DNA from: an uncultured Collinsella sp.
GTDB taxonomy: Bacteria; Actinomycetota; Coriobacteriia; Coriobacteriales; Coriobacteriaceae
Direction: 5' to 3'
Assembly (NCBI GenBank): GCA_900540875.1
Contig: UQHT01000003.1
Location: forward strand, 62,001-126,000
DNA length: 64,000 nucleotides
The notes beneath the pieces were generated by a model. That model searched no databases. It saw only the letters and a program-made list of their open reading frames with translations, and was not told the origin of the DNA. Positions 9,072 through 17,370 of the stretch are shown here, one piece after another. How positions within the stretch are numbered: the first letter of the stretch is position 1; the number at the start of each line of letters is the position of its first letter. The position numbers were made by a program, and so were the translations under genes.

Positions 9072-10154
9072 TTGTCTTTATCCCATCCTTTGCCTCGCGA
9101 GCTGACGCGCCCCGTGCATGTGGGCGGCGTGCAGATCGGTGGCGGCGCGCCGGTGGTGGTCCAATCTATGACCTGCACCGATACCGCTGATGCCCAGGCA
9201 ACGCTTGCGCAAGTGTGCGCGTTGGCGCAGGCTGGCTGCGATATCGTGCGCGTGAGCGTGCCCTCCGAGGCCGCGCTTGAGGGCTTCCGCACCATCTGTG
9301 CCGAGTCTCCGGTGCCCATTGTCGCCGATATCCACTTTAACCATAAGCTCGCCATTGGTGCCGTTGAGGCCGGTGCCGCCAAGCTGCGCATCAATCCCGG
9401 CAATATCGGCGATTGGGCCAAGGTTGACGCGGTGATCGATGCTGCGGGTGCCGCGGGCTGTGCGATTCGCATTGGCGTGAACGCGGGCTCGCTTGAGCAA
9501 GATATTGCCGAGCGCGACGACCTCACGCAGCCCGAAAAGCTCGTGATGTCGAGCGAGCGCTTCGTCAAGCACTTTGAGGATCGCGGCTTTACGAACATTG
9601 TGCTTTCGGCCAAGGCCCATAGCGTGCAAACGACGCTCGATACCTATCGAGCCCTGTCACGTGAGATTCCCCACGTTCCGCTTCACCTGGGCGTGACGGA
9701 GGCGGGGACCAAGCTTCAGGGCACCATCAAGAGCTCTGTAGGCTTGGGTATCTTGCTTTCCGAAGGCATCGGCGACACCATGCGTGTGTCGCTCACGGCC
9801 GATCCGGTTGAGGAGCCGCCGGTCGCCTGGGGAATTCTACAGTCGCTGGGCCTGCGTCGCCGTGGTCCCGAGATTGTCTCGTGCCCCACGTGCGCCCGCT
9901 GCCAGGTTAACCTCATTCCCATCGCCGAGGAGGTCACCGAGCGGCTTAAGAACTATTCCGCGCCGCTTTCGATTGCCGTCATGGGATGTGCCGTTAATGG
10001 CCCCGGCGAGGCTTCTGATGCCGACCTGGGCGTTGCTTGCGGACGTGGTCAGGCCTTGCTCTTTTCGCATGGCCAGATCATTGGTAAAGTAGCTGAGGAC
10101 CAAATTGTCGACGCGCTTATGGCAGAGGTCGACAAGCTTATTGAGGAGAAATAA
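9072..10154 (+). CDS. ispG: 4-hydroxy-3-methylbut-2-enyl diphosphate synthase
   Basis: Iron-sulfur enzyme of the MEP pathway, 360 residues. The TIM-barrel start VQSMTCTDTADAQAT, RVSVPSE, VADIHFNHKLA, RINPGNIG and the C-terminal cluster ligands in SCPTCARCQ and the VMGCAVNGPGEA block are diagnostic. TTG at 9072 was chosen because AGGGGAG lies eight bases upstream; GTG at 9063 would overlap that site. The protein has the short bacterial form without the plant insert. It ends directly before proS. Confidence 0.96.
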   Translation: MSLSHPLPRELTRPVHVGGVQIGGGAPVVVQSMTCTDTADAQATLAQVCALAQAGCDIVRVSVPSEAALEGFRTICAESPVPIVADIHFNHKLAIGAVEAGAAKLRINPGNIGDWAKVDAVIDAAGAAGCAIRIGVNAGSLEQDIAERDDLTQPEKLVMSSERFVKHFEDRGFTNIVLSAKAHSVQTTLDTYRALSREIPHVPLHLGVTEAGTKLQGTIKSSVGLGILLSEGIGDTMRVSLTADPVEEPPVAWGILQSLGLRRRGPEIVSCPTCARCQVNLIPIAEEVTERLKNYSAPLSIAVMGCAVNGPGEASDADLGVACGRGQALLFSHGQIIGKVAEDQIVDALMAEVDKLIEEK

Positions 10155-11876
10155 ATGACCCGAGCAATGTATATGTCTAAGCTCTATGCGCCGACGCTTA
10201 AAGAGGATCCGGCGGACGCTGAGCTCGCCAGCCACCGCCTGCTGCTCCGTGCCGGCATGATCCGCAAGGAGGCCGCCGGTCTGTATTCCTACCTGCCGCT
10301 CGCATGGCGCTCGATTCGCAAGATTGAGAACATCGTGCGCGACGAGATGGACGCCGCCGGCGCCCAGGAGCTTATGATGCCCATTATGGTCGACGCCGAG
10401 TTGTGGCGTGAGTCCGGCCGTATCGATGCCTATGGCAAGGAGCTTGTGCGCTTTGACGACCGTCATGGTCGCGAGTTCGTGCTGGGCCCCACGCACGAGG
10501 AGACCGTCACGGCCCTGGTGCGCAACGAGCTGCGCTCCTATAAGCAGCTGCCAGTGAACCTCTATCACATCCAGGATAAGTTCCGCGACGAGTTCCGTCC
10601 CCGTTTTGGCCTGATGCGCGGTCGCGAGTTCATCATGAAGGATGCCTACAGCTTCTCCGCCACGCAGGAGAGCTTGCAGGAGGAGTATGACAAGATGAAG
10701 CAGGCCTACGCTAACATTTGCGAGCGCTGCTACATCAAGGCCTTGCCCGTCGTTGCCGACTCCGGCGAGATCGGTGGCGATACCTCCGTCGAGTACATGG
10801 CTTTGGCCGACGCCGGCGAGGCTTCTCTCGTCTATTGCGATGACTGCGGTTTTGCCGCCGATGATGAGGCTGCAAGCACCAAGGTCGTCGTGACTGAGGG
10901 TCCCGGTGACGGTACGCTTACCAAGGTCGAGACTCCGGGCATGGGCACCATTGAGGCCGTTGCTAAGTTCTTTGGGTTCCCCGAGAACGGCACGCGCAAG
11001 TCCCTGGCGCTCATCGATGCCGAGGGCAAGCCCGTCGTGGCCATCGTCCCGGGCGATCATGAGCTCAACGACTGCAAGGCCGAGCATGTTTTTGGCAAGG
11101 GTTATCGCATGATGACGGACGAGGAGCTTCAGACCTACGGTCTGCACAAGGGCTTTATCGGACCGGTTAACTTGCCCGAGGGCATCCGTCTGGTGTGCGA
11201 CGAGAGCCTGCGCGAGTCCAAGCAGTGGGCCTGCGGTGCCAACGAGGTCGATTATCACTTTACCGGTGCCTGCCCCGAGCGCGACTTTACCGTCGATGAG
11301 TGGGCAGATCTGGTCACCGTCGTTGCCGGCGATCCCTGCCCGCACTGCGGCAAGCCGCTCTCTGCTGCTCGCGGCATCGAGGTCTCGCAGGTCTTCCAGC
11401 TGGGTACCAAGTATTCCGAGGCCATGGGCGCCACCTTTATGGACGAGGACGGCAAGGAGAAGCCGCTTATCATGGGTTGCTACGGCGTGGGCGTGTCCCG
11501 CTCGCTTGCTGCCGTCGTGGAGCAGCACAACGACGAGCACGGTATCGTCTGGCCGGTTTCCGTTGCCCCGTACGAGGTCGCTGTGATTCCGCTCGATCCC
11601 AAGAAGGAGGAGTGCGCAACCGTCTGCGACCAAATCGTCGAGGGCTTGTGCGCCGAGGGTATTGAGGTCGTCGTCGACGATCGCGATGAGCGTCCCGGCT
11701 TTAAGTTTGCCGACAACGACCTTATGGGCTTCCCGTATCAGGTCGTTCTGGGCAAGCGTGGCCTCAAGAATGGCACGGTGGAGCTCAAGGACCGTGCTAC
11801 CGGCGAGCGTGAGGACGTGGCGATCGACGAGGTCGTCGATAAGGTCGCCGAGCTTGTGAAGGCTGCCCGTCGCTAA
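10155..11876 (+). CDS. proS: Prolyl-tRNA synthetase, bacterial type with editing domain
   Basis: Class II synthetase, 573 residues. Motif 2 is in FRDEFRPRFGLMRGREF and motif 3 in GCYGVGVSRSLAAV; TEETVT-like substrate residues occur in GPTHEETVTALV. The long segment between motifs 2 and 3 (residues about 220-400) corresponds to the YbaK-like editing domain that clears Ala-tRNA(Pro). ATG at 10155 follows directly on the ispG stop, with GAGGAGAA upstream. It ends the operon, followed by a strong terminator. Confidence 0.97.
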   Translation: MTRAMYMSKLYAPTLKEDPADAELASHRLLLRAGMIRKEAAGLYSYLPLAWRSIRKIENIVRDEMDAAGAQELMMPIMVDAELWRESGRIDAYGKELVRFDDRHGREFVLGPTHEETVTALVRNELRSYKQLPVNLYHIQDKFRDEFRPRFGLMRGREFIMKDAYSFSATQESLQEEYDKMKQAYANICERCYIKALPVVADSGEIGGDTSVEYMALADAGEASLVYCDDCGFAADDEAASTKVVVTEGPGDGTLTKVETPGMGTIEAVAKFFGFPENGTRKSLALIDAEGKPVVAIVPGDHELNDCKAEHVFGKGYRMMTDEELQTYGLHKGFIGPVNLPEGIRLVCDESLRESKQWACGANEVDYHFTGACPERDFTVDEWADLVTVVAGDPCPHCGKPLSAARGIEVSQVFQLGTKYSEAMGATFMDEDGKEKPLIMGCYGVGVSRSLAAVVEQHNDEHGIVWPVSVAPYEVAVIPLDPKKEECATVCDQIVEGLCAEGIEVVVDDRDERPGFKFADNDLMGFPYQVVLGKRGLKNGTVELKDRATGEREDVAIDEVVDKVAELVKAARR

Positions 11877-11907
11877 TCGACGTTTCTGCTATTTGACGCA
11901 ATTGCGA

Positions 11908-11955
11908 GACTGCCCCGTATCTCTCTTAGGATGAGATGCGGGGCAGTCATTTTTT
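11908..11955 (+). terminator. Rho-independent terminator after proS
   Basis: A 16-base stem (11908-11923 with 11933-11948, one G-U pair) carries GACTGCCCCG against CGGGGCAGTC and is followed by ATTTTTT. Confidence 0.93.
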
Positions 11956-11985
11956 GTTGTAGGGATTAGTTCGACGGGTAAGAGA

Positions 11986-12017
11986 AAACCCCACAGCCCA
12001 TATGAGCTGTGGGGTTT
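11986..12017 (-). terminator. Terminator of the minus-strand kinase-fold gene
   Basis: AAACCCCACAGC (11986-11997) pairs with GCTGTGGGGTTT (12006-12017). On the minus strand the hairpin continues into TTTTCTCTT, so it serves the gene ending at 12056; it also backs up proS termination. Confidence 0.85.
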
Positions 12018-12055
12018 CCCTTTGTGCCTCCGATGCGAAGTGAATCGCTCAGATT

Positions 12056-12820
12056 TTACTGATAATCGACGACGTCGATCCAGTTCTTCAGGAACTCATC
12101 GTTCACGTTGCGCTTACGAGCGAGCTCGGAAGCGGCGACGATGCTCGTCCACTGACGCACGACCTGCATGGGCATGTCGGCGCGGTCGCAGTAGAGCTCC
12201 AGGTAGGCCTCAGCCTGATCCTTGCTGTTGAGGGCGAAGAGCAGGTAGGTGGTGGCAACGTCGGCAGCAGGGGAGCCCTGGGTGGCGTGTGCCCAGTCGC
12301 ACACATAGAGCTGGCCGTCGTCGCCGACGATGACGTTGGAGGGGTTGAAGTCGCCGTGGCAGACCTTGAACTCCTTGGTCATGCCGTCCAGACGCTCCTG
12401 AAGGTTGTAGCGCGTGGTGGCATTGAGCTGATCAAGGCTGTCGATCATGCGGGCGAACTTGTCGCGCTGACGGTTGAGCAGCGGGGAGGTGTAGCCGTGG
12501 ATCTCGATCTGGAGGTCGACGAACATCTCGAGATACTCACCAAAGCGCTGGGGCTCGGCAGTCATCTTCTCGGCAAGGGTGGTGCCCGGAACCTTCTCGG
12601 TCACGAGTGCCCAGCCGTTGGCGTTCTCGAGCTGGGAAACCTCGAGAGCCTTGGGGCTGCGGATGCCGCACTCATTGATGCGGGCAAGATTCAAAGCCTC
12701 GTTGAACACGTCGGAGACAGGCTTGGTCTCGTTAAAGACCTTGACGATCTTGTCGTCCAGGTCGTAAACGACCTTGTTGCCACGGCGGACGAGCTCGGTC
12801 TTGGAATCGGGTAGCAGCAT
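12056..12820 (-). CDS. APH/choline-kinase-fold phosphotransferase, substrate unknown
   Basis: A 254-residue protein with the aminoglycoside/choline kinase fold. The catalytic loop is CHGDFNPSNVIV (His-Gly-Asp with downstream Asn) and the metal-binding motif is in VCDWAHATQGSPAADVA, both in the order expected of the family; an N-terminal Lys-containing strand is seen in DKIVKVFNE. Nothing shows the substrate, and resistance should not be assumed; relatives phosphorylate small metabolites. The gene lies 89 bases downstream of adhE on the same strand with AAAGGA before its ATG, so it could be read as the second gene of that transcript through the intervening hairpin. Confidence 0.75.
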   Translation of the reverse strand: MLLPDSKTELVRRGNKVVYDLDDKIVKVFNETKPVSDVFNEALNLARINECGIRSPKALEVSQLENANGWALVTEKVPGTTLAEKMTAEPQRFGEYLEMFVDLQIEIHGYTSPLLNRQRDKFARMIDSLDQLNATTRYNLQERLDGMTKEFKVCHGDFNPSNVIVGDDGQLYVCDWAHATQGSPAADVATTYLLFALNSKDQAEAYLELYCDRADMPMQVVRQWTSIVAASELARKRNVNDEFLKNWIDVVDYQ

Positions 12821-12852
12821 GGTTGCATCCTTTCAACGATGCGATAGAAGCG

Positions 12853-12892
12853 ACGGCGGGGGTGTGTGAAACACCCGTGCACCCCCCGCCGT
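12853..12892 (-). other. Strong GC hairpin between adhE and the kinase-fold gene
   Basis: ACGGCGGGGGTG pairs with the CACCCC...GCCGT segment (12853-12864 with 12880-12892). No T run follows on the minus strand, so it looks more like an intercistronic stem that protects adhE mRNA than a terminator. Confidence 0.5.
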
Positions 12893-12909
12893 TAAAAACC
12901 GTGCTAAAA

Positions 12910-15558
12910 CTAGCAGACGGCGTAGTCCTGAGGCTCGCGGCCGTAGTAGGCGTCCAGGTAGAGCTCCTTGATCTCGCTCATGAGCGGGTAGCGCGGGTTA
13001 GCGCCGGTGCACTGGTCGTTGAATGCCTGCTCGGTCATCTCGTCGAGGGTGTCGAGGAAGTACTGCTCGTCGACACCGTAGTCGGCGATGGTCTTCTTGA
13101 CGCCGATGAAGTCCTTGAGCTCCTCGAGCTTCGTGATGAAGTTCTCGAAGACCTCCTTGTCGTCCTTGCCCTCGATGCCGCAGTACTTGGCCATCTCGGC
13201 GTAGTTGTGCAGTGCGTTGGGGTAAGGATACTGGGAGAAGGTACCCATCTTGACGGGAGCCTCGGCGGCGTTGTAGCGCATGACGCGGGTCAGGATGACG
13301 GCGTTGGCGAGGCCGTGAGGCAGGTGATGGAAGGCGCCGAGCTTGTGGGCCATGGAGTGGTTGAGGCCCAGGAAGGCGTTGGCGAAGGCCATACCGGCCA
13401 TGCAGGAGGCGTTGTGCATCTCCTCGCGGGCATGCGGGTCCTTGGCGCCGTTCGTGAAGCTGGAGGGCAGGTTCTCGAAGACGAGCTTAGCAGCGCGCTC
13501 CGAGAGGCCCTTGGTGTAGTCGGAAGCCATGATGGAGACGTAGGACTCGATGGCGTGGGTCATGACGTCGATGCCGGAGGCAGCGGTCAGGCCGCGCGGG
13601 GCGGTCATGCAGTTGTCGGCGTCGACGATAGCCATGTTGGGGAGCAGCGCGTAGTCGGCGAGCGGCCACTTGATGCCGGTCTCCTTGTCGGTGATGATGG
13701 CGAACGGCGTGCACTCGGAGCCGGTACCCGAAGAGGTCGGGACGGCGACGAAGTAGGCTTTCTTGCCCATCTCGGGGAAAGTGAAGATACGCTTGCGGAT
13801 GTCCATGAAGTCCATGGCCATGTCCTCAAACTTGCACTCGGGGTGCTCGTACATCATCCACATGATCTTGCCGGCGTCCATAGCGGAGCCACCGCCGACG
13901 GCGATGATGACGTCCGGCTCAAAGAGAGCCATCTGCTTGGCGCCGCGACGTGCGCACTGCAGCGACGGATCGGGCTCGACGTCGTAGAAGCAGTCGTGGG
14001 CGATGCCCATCTCGTCGAGCTTGGCCTCGATGGCGCGGGTGTTGCCATTCTTGAAGAGGAACTGGTCGGTGACGATGAAGGCGCGCTTCTTGCCCATGAC
14101 GGTACCGAGCTCGTCGAGGGCGACGGGCGTGGAACCCTTCTTGAAGTAGACCTTCTCAGGAGCGCGGAACCACAGCATGTTCTCACGGCGCTCGGCCACA
14201 GTCTTAACGTTGATCAAGTGCTTCACCCCAACGTTCTCGGAGACGGAGTTGCCGCCCCAGGAGCCGCAGCCCAGGGTCAGAGACGGCTTCATGCCAAAGT
14301 TGTACAGATCACCGATGCCGCCGTGCGAGGACGGGGTATTGATGACGATACGGCAGGCCTTCATGACGTGCTCGAACAGGCTGATCTTCTCGGCCTGGGC
14401 GGGGTGCACGTACAGAGAGGCGGTGTGGCCCGGGCCACCGGCGAGCACCAGGTGCTCGGCCTTGTCGACGGCCTCCTGGAAGTTCTTGGCGTGGTACATG
14501 GCCAGGACCGGGGAGAGCTTCTCGTGGGAGAACTCCTCCTTGGCGGGGTCGGTGGAGGTGACCTCGGCGATCAGGATCTTGGTCTTGGCGGGAACCTCGA
14601 TGCCTGCGAGCTCGGCGATCTTGGCGGCAGCCATGCCGGGAATGCGGTGATCGAGGGCGCCGTTCTTGAACATGGCGGCACGCAGGGCCTCCATCTCGGC
14701 ACCCTGCTTGACGAAGTAGCAGCCGCGCTTCTGGAACTCGGCCTTAACCTGGTCATAGATGGTGTCGATGACGGTCACGGACTGCTCGGAAGCGCAGATC
14801 ATGCCGTTGTCGAAGGTCTTGGAGTGGATGATGGAGTTGACGGCGAGCAGCACGTCGGCGGTGTCGTCGATGACGACCGGGGTGTTACCGGCGCCAACGC
14901 CCAGGGCGGGCTTGCCCGAGGAGTAGGCGGCCTTGACCATGCCCGGGCCACCGGTGGCGAGGATGATGTCGACGTCGCGCATGACCATGTTGGTCAGCTC
15001 GATGGAGGGGACATCGACCCAGCCGATGATACCCTCGGGGGCGCCGGCCTTGACGGCGGCGTCAAGCACGAGCTTGGCGGCGGCGATGGTGCACTTGGCG
15101 GCAGCCGGGTGCGGGGAGATGATGATGGCGTTGCGGGTCTTCAGGCTGATCAGCGTCTTGAAGATCGCAGTGGAGGTGGGGTTGGTGGTCGGGATGACGG
15201 CGCCCACGATACCGATGGGCTCGGCGATCTTGGTGATGCCATAAGCCTCGTCGCGCTCCAGGACACCACAGGTCTTGGTGTTCTTGTAAGCGTTGTAGAT
15301 GTACTCTGCGGCGTAGTGGTTCTTGATGACCTTGTCCTCAAGAACGCCGCGGCCGGTCTCCTCGATGGCCATCTTCGCCAACGGGATACGAGCCTTGTTG
15401 GCGGCCATGGCGGCCTCATAGAAGATCTTGTCGACCTGCTCCTGCGTGTACGTAGCAAAAAGCGCCTGGGCCTCTCGCATCTGAGCGAGCTTAGCCTCAA
15501 GCGCCTCTACGTTGTCCACAATTGCGGGAGTAGTGTTTTCCGGTGACTTTTTCACCAT
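12910..15558 (-). CDS. adhE: Bifunctional acetaldehyde-CoA/alcohol dehydrogenase
   Basis: Fermentative enzyme reducing acetyl-CoA to ethanol with two NADH, 882 residues, normal length. The N-terminal aldehyde dehydrogenase half contains the active Cys in NGMICASEQSV and TGGPGMVKAAYSSGKPA. The C-terminal iron-dependent alcohol dehydrogenase half shows GGGSAMDAGKIMW, PTSSGTGSE and the iron-ligand region NHSMAHKLGAFHHLPHG. Such proteins form spirosomes. ATG at 15558 follows AAGGAG. The gene has a strongly biased codon use, suggesting high expression. Its upstream region carries two copies of a LacI-operator-like sequence rather than an obvious Rex site. Confidence 0.97.
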   Translation of the reverse strand: MVKKSPENTTPAIVDNVEALEAKLAQMREAQALFATYTQEQVDKIFYEAAMAANKARIPLAKMAIEETGRGVLEDKVIKNHYAAEYIYNAYKNTKTCGVLERDEAYGITKIAEPIGIVGAVIPTTNPTSTAIFKTLISLKTRNAIIISPHPAAAKCTIAAAKLVLDAAVKAGAPEGIIGWVDVPSIELTNMVMRDVDIILATGGPGMVKAAYSSGKPALGVGAGNTPVVIDDTADVLLAVNSIIHSKTFDNGMICASEQSVTVIDTIYDQVKAEFQKRGCYFVKQGAEMEALRAAMFKNGALDHRIPGMAAAKIAELAGIEVPAKTKILIAEVTSTDPAKEEFSHEKLSPVLAMYHAKNFQEAVDKAEHLVLAGGPGHTASLYVHPAQAEKISLFEHVMKACRIVINTPSSHGGIGDLYNFGMKPSLTLGCGSWGGNSVSENVGVKHLINVKTVAERRENMLWFRAPEKVYFKKGSTPVALDELGTVMGKKRAFIVTDQFLFKNGNTRAIEAKLDEMGIAHDCFYDVEPDPSLQCARRGAKQMALFEPDVIIAVGGGSAMDAGKIMWMMYEHPECKFEDMAMDFMDIRKRIFTFPEMGKKAYFVAVPTSSGTGSECTPFAIITDKETGIKWPLADYALLPNMAIVDADNCMTAPRGLTAASGIDVMTHAIESYVSIMASDYTKGLSERAAKLVFENLPSSFTNGAKDPHAREEMHNASCMAGMAFANAFLGLNHSMAHKLGAFHHLPHGLANAVILTRVMRYNAAEAPVKMGTFSQYPYPNALHNYAEMAKYCGIEGKDDKEVFENFITKLEELKDFIGVKKTIADYGVDEQYFLDTLDEMTEQAFNDQCTGANPRYPLMSEIKELYLDAYYGREPQDYAVC

Positions 15559-15648
15559 TTGTGTCTCCTTGCGATCGGAGATTTACCCTACGCCTTGCAT
15601 GATAGCAAGAAATAATTCGGTAAACGGTAAGATTCCCGTAAAAGGCAC

Positions 15649-15682
15649 ACTAAAACGCTTCAATAAACTGAAACGCTTCAAC
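15649..15682 (-). promoter_or_regulatory. Tandem LacI-like operator sequences upstream of adhE
   Basis: Two 16-base copies, ACTAAAACGCTTCAAT (15649-15664) and ACTGAAACGCTTCAAC (15667-15682), repeat with an 18-base period. The second contains the near-palindrome TGAAACGCTTCA with a central CG, as in LacI/GalR family and CcpA-type operators. They lie 91-124 bases upstream of the adhE start, upstream of a possible -10 (TATCAT read on the minus strand, around 15598-15603). Confidence 0.4.
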
Positions 15683-15716
15683 TATAACTTTTAACTTTCC
15701 GTTTGCCGCATCGCCC

Positions 15717-15782
15717 CACTCATTGGGGACACACTCATTGGGGACAGACTTATATGAGTGCTTTCACTCATTTGGGACAGAC
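15717..15782 (+). repeat. Left REP-like hairpin array of the transposase element
   Basis: Three tandem units of the motif CACTCATTGGGGACA occur here, the middle one extended to a hairpin in which ACTCAT (15733-15738) pairs with ATGAGT (15754-15759) around TGGGGACAGACTTAT. A second perfect hairpin, ATGAGTG-cttt-CACTCAT, spans 15754-15771. The array is the inverted counterpart of 16725-16789. Confidence 0.88.
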
Positions 15783-15912
15783 ATCGATTTGTCATTTTGT
15801 CGTTTTGGGCATGTTTTTGTCGTTCATTGTATATAAATAGGTCACAGGCTCAGCATTTCGCGTTGCTTCTCTCCTTTTAGGTGTTGCCTGTACAGTTTTG
15901 AAAGGAGAGATT

Positions 15913-16689
15913 ATGCCCCGATGCGCCCGCGCCGTTTCGCTCACCGGCTATTACCACGTCTATGACCGCGGTAATTCCAAACAGATTATTTTTGAAGATG
16001 ACTCCGACCGCTATCGTTTCTTATCGGATATCTCGGACAGGTTTGCACGCCATAAAGTGGCGGTGTTGGCTTGGTGCCTTATGGACAATCACTTCCATTT
16101 GATGGTTGATGACCCATATGACAACCTTTCAAGGGCGATGCAGTGTGCTCTGACGGCGTACGCTAAATATTTCAACGGGAAAACGGGGAGAACGGGCCAC
16201 CTGTTTGACAATCGCTATTCGCGTGTTGCGGTTGAGTCTGACACACAGGCGGTGCAGCTACTCGATTATATCCATCTCAATCCTGTGAAAGGGGCGATCG
16301 ACTCACTTGAAGCATACCGCTGGTCAAGCTTTAGGGCATACCAGCTGGGCTACGATCCCTTTGACATCTGCGATGCGGCCCCTATGCTCGATATTGTCGG
16401 GGGGTCTCGTCGCTATTGCGAGCATCTTAAGGAAGTTGCCGGGCGGATCTGGTCAGTTGAGATTCTTCCGCGTCGACGGATTCCCGACGAGGATGCCCTT
16501 ACCGTCGCACGCGAGGCCCTGCCGAGCATTGATCCTGCGCTGCTCAAGGCCCTGCCTCACCCCGAACGTGATGCGTATCTGCTGAGGCTCAGGCGGGCGC
16601 ATCTCACGGTCAAGCAAATTGCCCGTATCACCGGTATCGGCGCCACAAGCGTAACCAAGGCCACCGCAGGCTGGAACGAGGCGGCGTGA
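15913..16689 (+). CDS. REP-associated Y1 (HUH) transposase, RAYT family
   Basis: Single-strand DNA transposase-like protein, 258 residues. The family hallmarks are in order: YYHVYDRGNSKQIIFEDD at the N-terminus, WCLMDNHFHLMVDDP with the HUH-type His-x-His pair, a helix with the candidate catalytic Tyr in ALTAYAKYFNG, then GRTGHLFDNRYSRV and DYIHLNPVKGAI. The last 60 residues are an extra domain ending in LTVKQIARITGIGATSV, which looks like a helix-turn-helix. ATG at 15913 is preceded by AAAGGAGAG. The flanking region is markedly AT-richer than the surrounding genes. In other bacteria RAYTs are thought to mobilise or maintain REP sequences; the same role here is inferred from the flanking repeats. 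Confidence 0.88.
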   Translation: MPRCARAVSLTGYYHVYDRGNSKQIIFEDDSDRYRFLSDISDRFARHKVAVLAWCLMDNHFHLMVDDPYDNLSRAMQCALTAYAKYFNGKTGRTGHLFDNRYSRVAVESDTQAVQLLDYIHLNPVKGAIDSLEAYRWSSFRAYQLGYDPFDICDAAPMLDIVGGSRRYCEHLKEVAGRIWSVEILPRRRIPDEDALTVAREALPSIDPALLKALPHPERDAYLLRLRRAHLTVKQIARITGIGATSVTKATAGWNEAA

Positions 16690-16724
16690 GGCAGGGGCCG
16701 AACCGCTGCCGGCATGCGTTACCT

Positions 16725-16789
16725 CTGTTCCCAATGCATGAAAGCACTCATGTAAGTCTGTCCCCAATGAGTGCGTCCCCAATGAGTGC
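16725..16789 (-). repeat. Right REP-like hairpin array, inverted copy of the left array
   Basis: Read on the minus strand, this stretch repeats the left array: CACTCATTGGGGAC, then a second CACTCATTGGGGACAGACTTA unit, then ATGAGTGCTTTCA and a degenerate third unit (CATTGGGAACAGA). Differences from the left array are a few substitutions and one short gap. Confidence 0.88.
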
Positions 16790-16822
16790 AAAAAGGCGTC
16801 CTCCACAAGAGAGGACGCCTTT
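16790..16822 (-). terminator. Terminator of rpmB
   Basis: AAAGGCGTCCTC (16792-16803) pairs perfectly with GAGGACGCCTTT (16811-16822). On the minus strand it ends in TTTTT, immediately abutting the right repeat array. Confidence 0.9.
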
Positions 16823-16890
16823 GGTAAGTTCTATATGAACGCGAGGTCTTTGACCCGGAGAGTCCGAGGTACTTGTTGGTAAGACCTTAT

Positions 16891-17079
16891 TTAGGAGCGC
16901 GCAACCTTGCCGGACTTGAGGCAGGTGGAGCAAACGTTCATCTTGCGACGGTGACCATCGACGACGACGTAGACGCGCTGGATGTTGGGGCGGAACTTAC
17001 GGTTGGTGACGCGGTGAGAGTGGCTGATGGAGCGACCGGCAACGGGGTGCTTACCGCAAACTTCGCAAACTTTGGACAT
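16891..17079 (-). CDS. rpmB: 50S ribosomal protein L28, zinc-binding form
   Basis: Large-subunit protein L28, 62 residues. The sequence MSKVCEVCGKHPVAGRSISH and the closing CSTCLKSGKV give a CxxC...CxxC pair, i.e. the zinc-containing version. The ATG at 17079 is chosen because GGAGGG lies about eight bases upstream; an earlier in-frame start would add 16 residues without homology. It is a single-gene unit with its own promoter and terminator. Confidence 0.96.
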   Translation of the reverse strand: MSKVCEVCGKHPVAGRSISHSHRVTNRKFRPNIQRVYVVVDGHRRKMNVCSTCLKSGKVARS

Positions 17080-17133
17080 AACTGACCCTCCTTGGGCGAC
17101 AAACGAACATGTCGCGTTAACAAACAAGCCTGA

Positions 17134-17142
17134 ACTATAGCA
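17134..17142 (-). promoter_or_regulatory. Extended -10 promoter of rpmB
   Basis: On the minus strand TGC-TATAGT forms an extended -10 about 55 bases upstream of the rpmB start. The same core GTGCTATAGT occurs before rpsT. No good -35 is visible. Confidence 0.5.
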
Positions 17143-17370
17143 CAGAAGTCACTCCCTGTGCGCAATCTACACAGAGATATTCCTCTTTTGGCGATAGTGC
17201 CCACGCTACGGCCCTGGACGTAGATCCGATTTGCGTGCAGCAGGGGGGATTATGCCAGCTCGCAACAAGGTTTTCAAGCTCGTCCCACAAATATATATAG
17301 GTTTATTGAGCGTAGGGCTCCGTTTACGAATTGCTCTGTATTTATGCTCGCAATTAAGCTCAAGGTTGGC

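Larger units (their letters stand above)
15717..16789 (+). mobile_element. RAYT (REP-associated transposase) element with inverted REP flanks
   Basis: A single Y1 transposase gene is enclosed by about 65-base arrays of the same short hairpin repeat in opposite orientations. No target-site duplication or DDE-type terminal repeat is seen, which fits domesticated RAYT genes rather than a classical insertion sequence. Related repeats occur at 57869-57909 and 58185-58242, so the family is dispersed. Confidence 0.75.

Noticed and set aside
12056..12820. Aminoglycoside resistance gene
   Set aside because: Only the general kinase fold is visible; nothing points to an antibiotic substrate, and the gene sits beside a fermentation gene with no mobile features.
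12823..15546. 907-residue plus-strand frame opposite adhE
   Set aside because: Low-complexity Leu/Gly/Val/Asp translation caused by codon bias of adhE on the other strand.
15717..16789. Classical insertion sequence with terminal inverted repeats
   Set aside because: The enzyme is a Y1 (HUH) protein, not a DDE transposase, and the flanks are multi-unit hairpin arrays shared with distant sites; no target duplication was seen.
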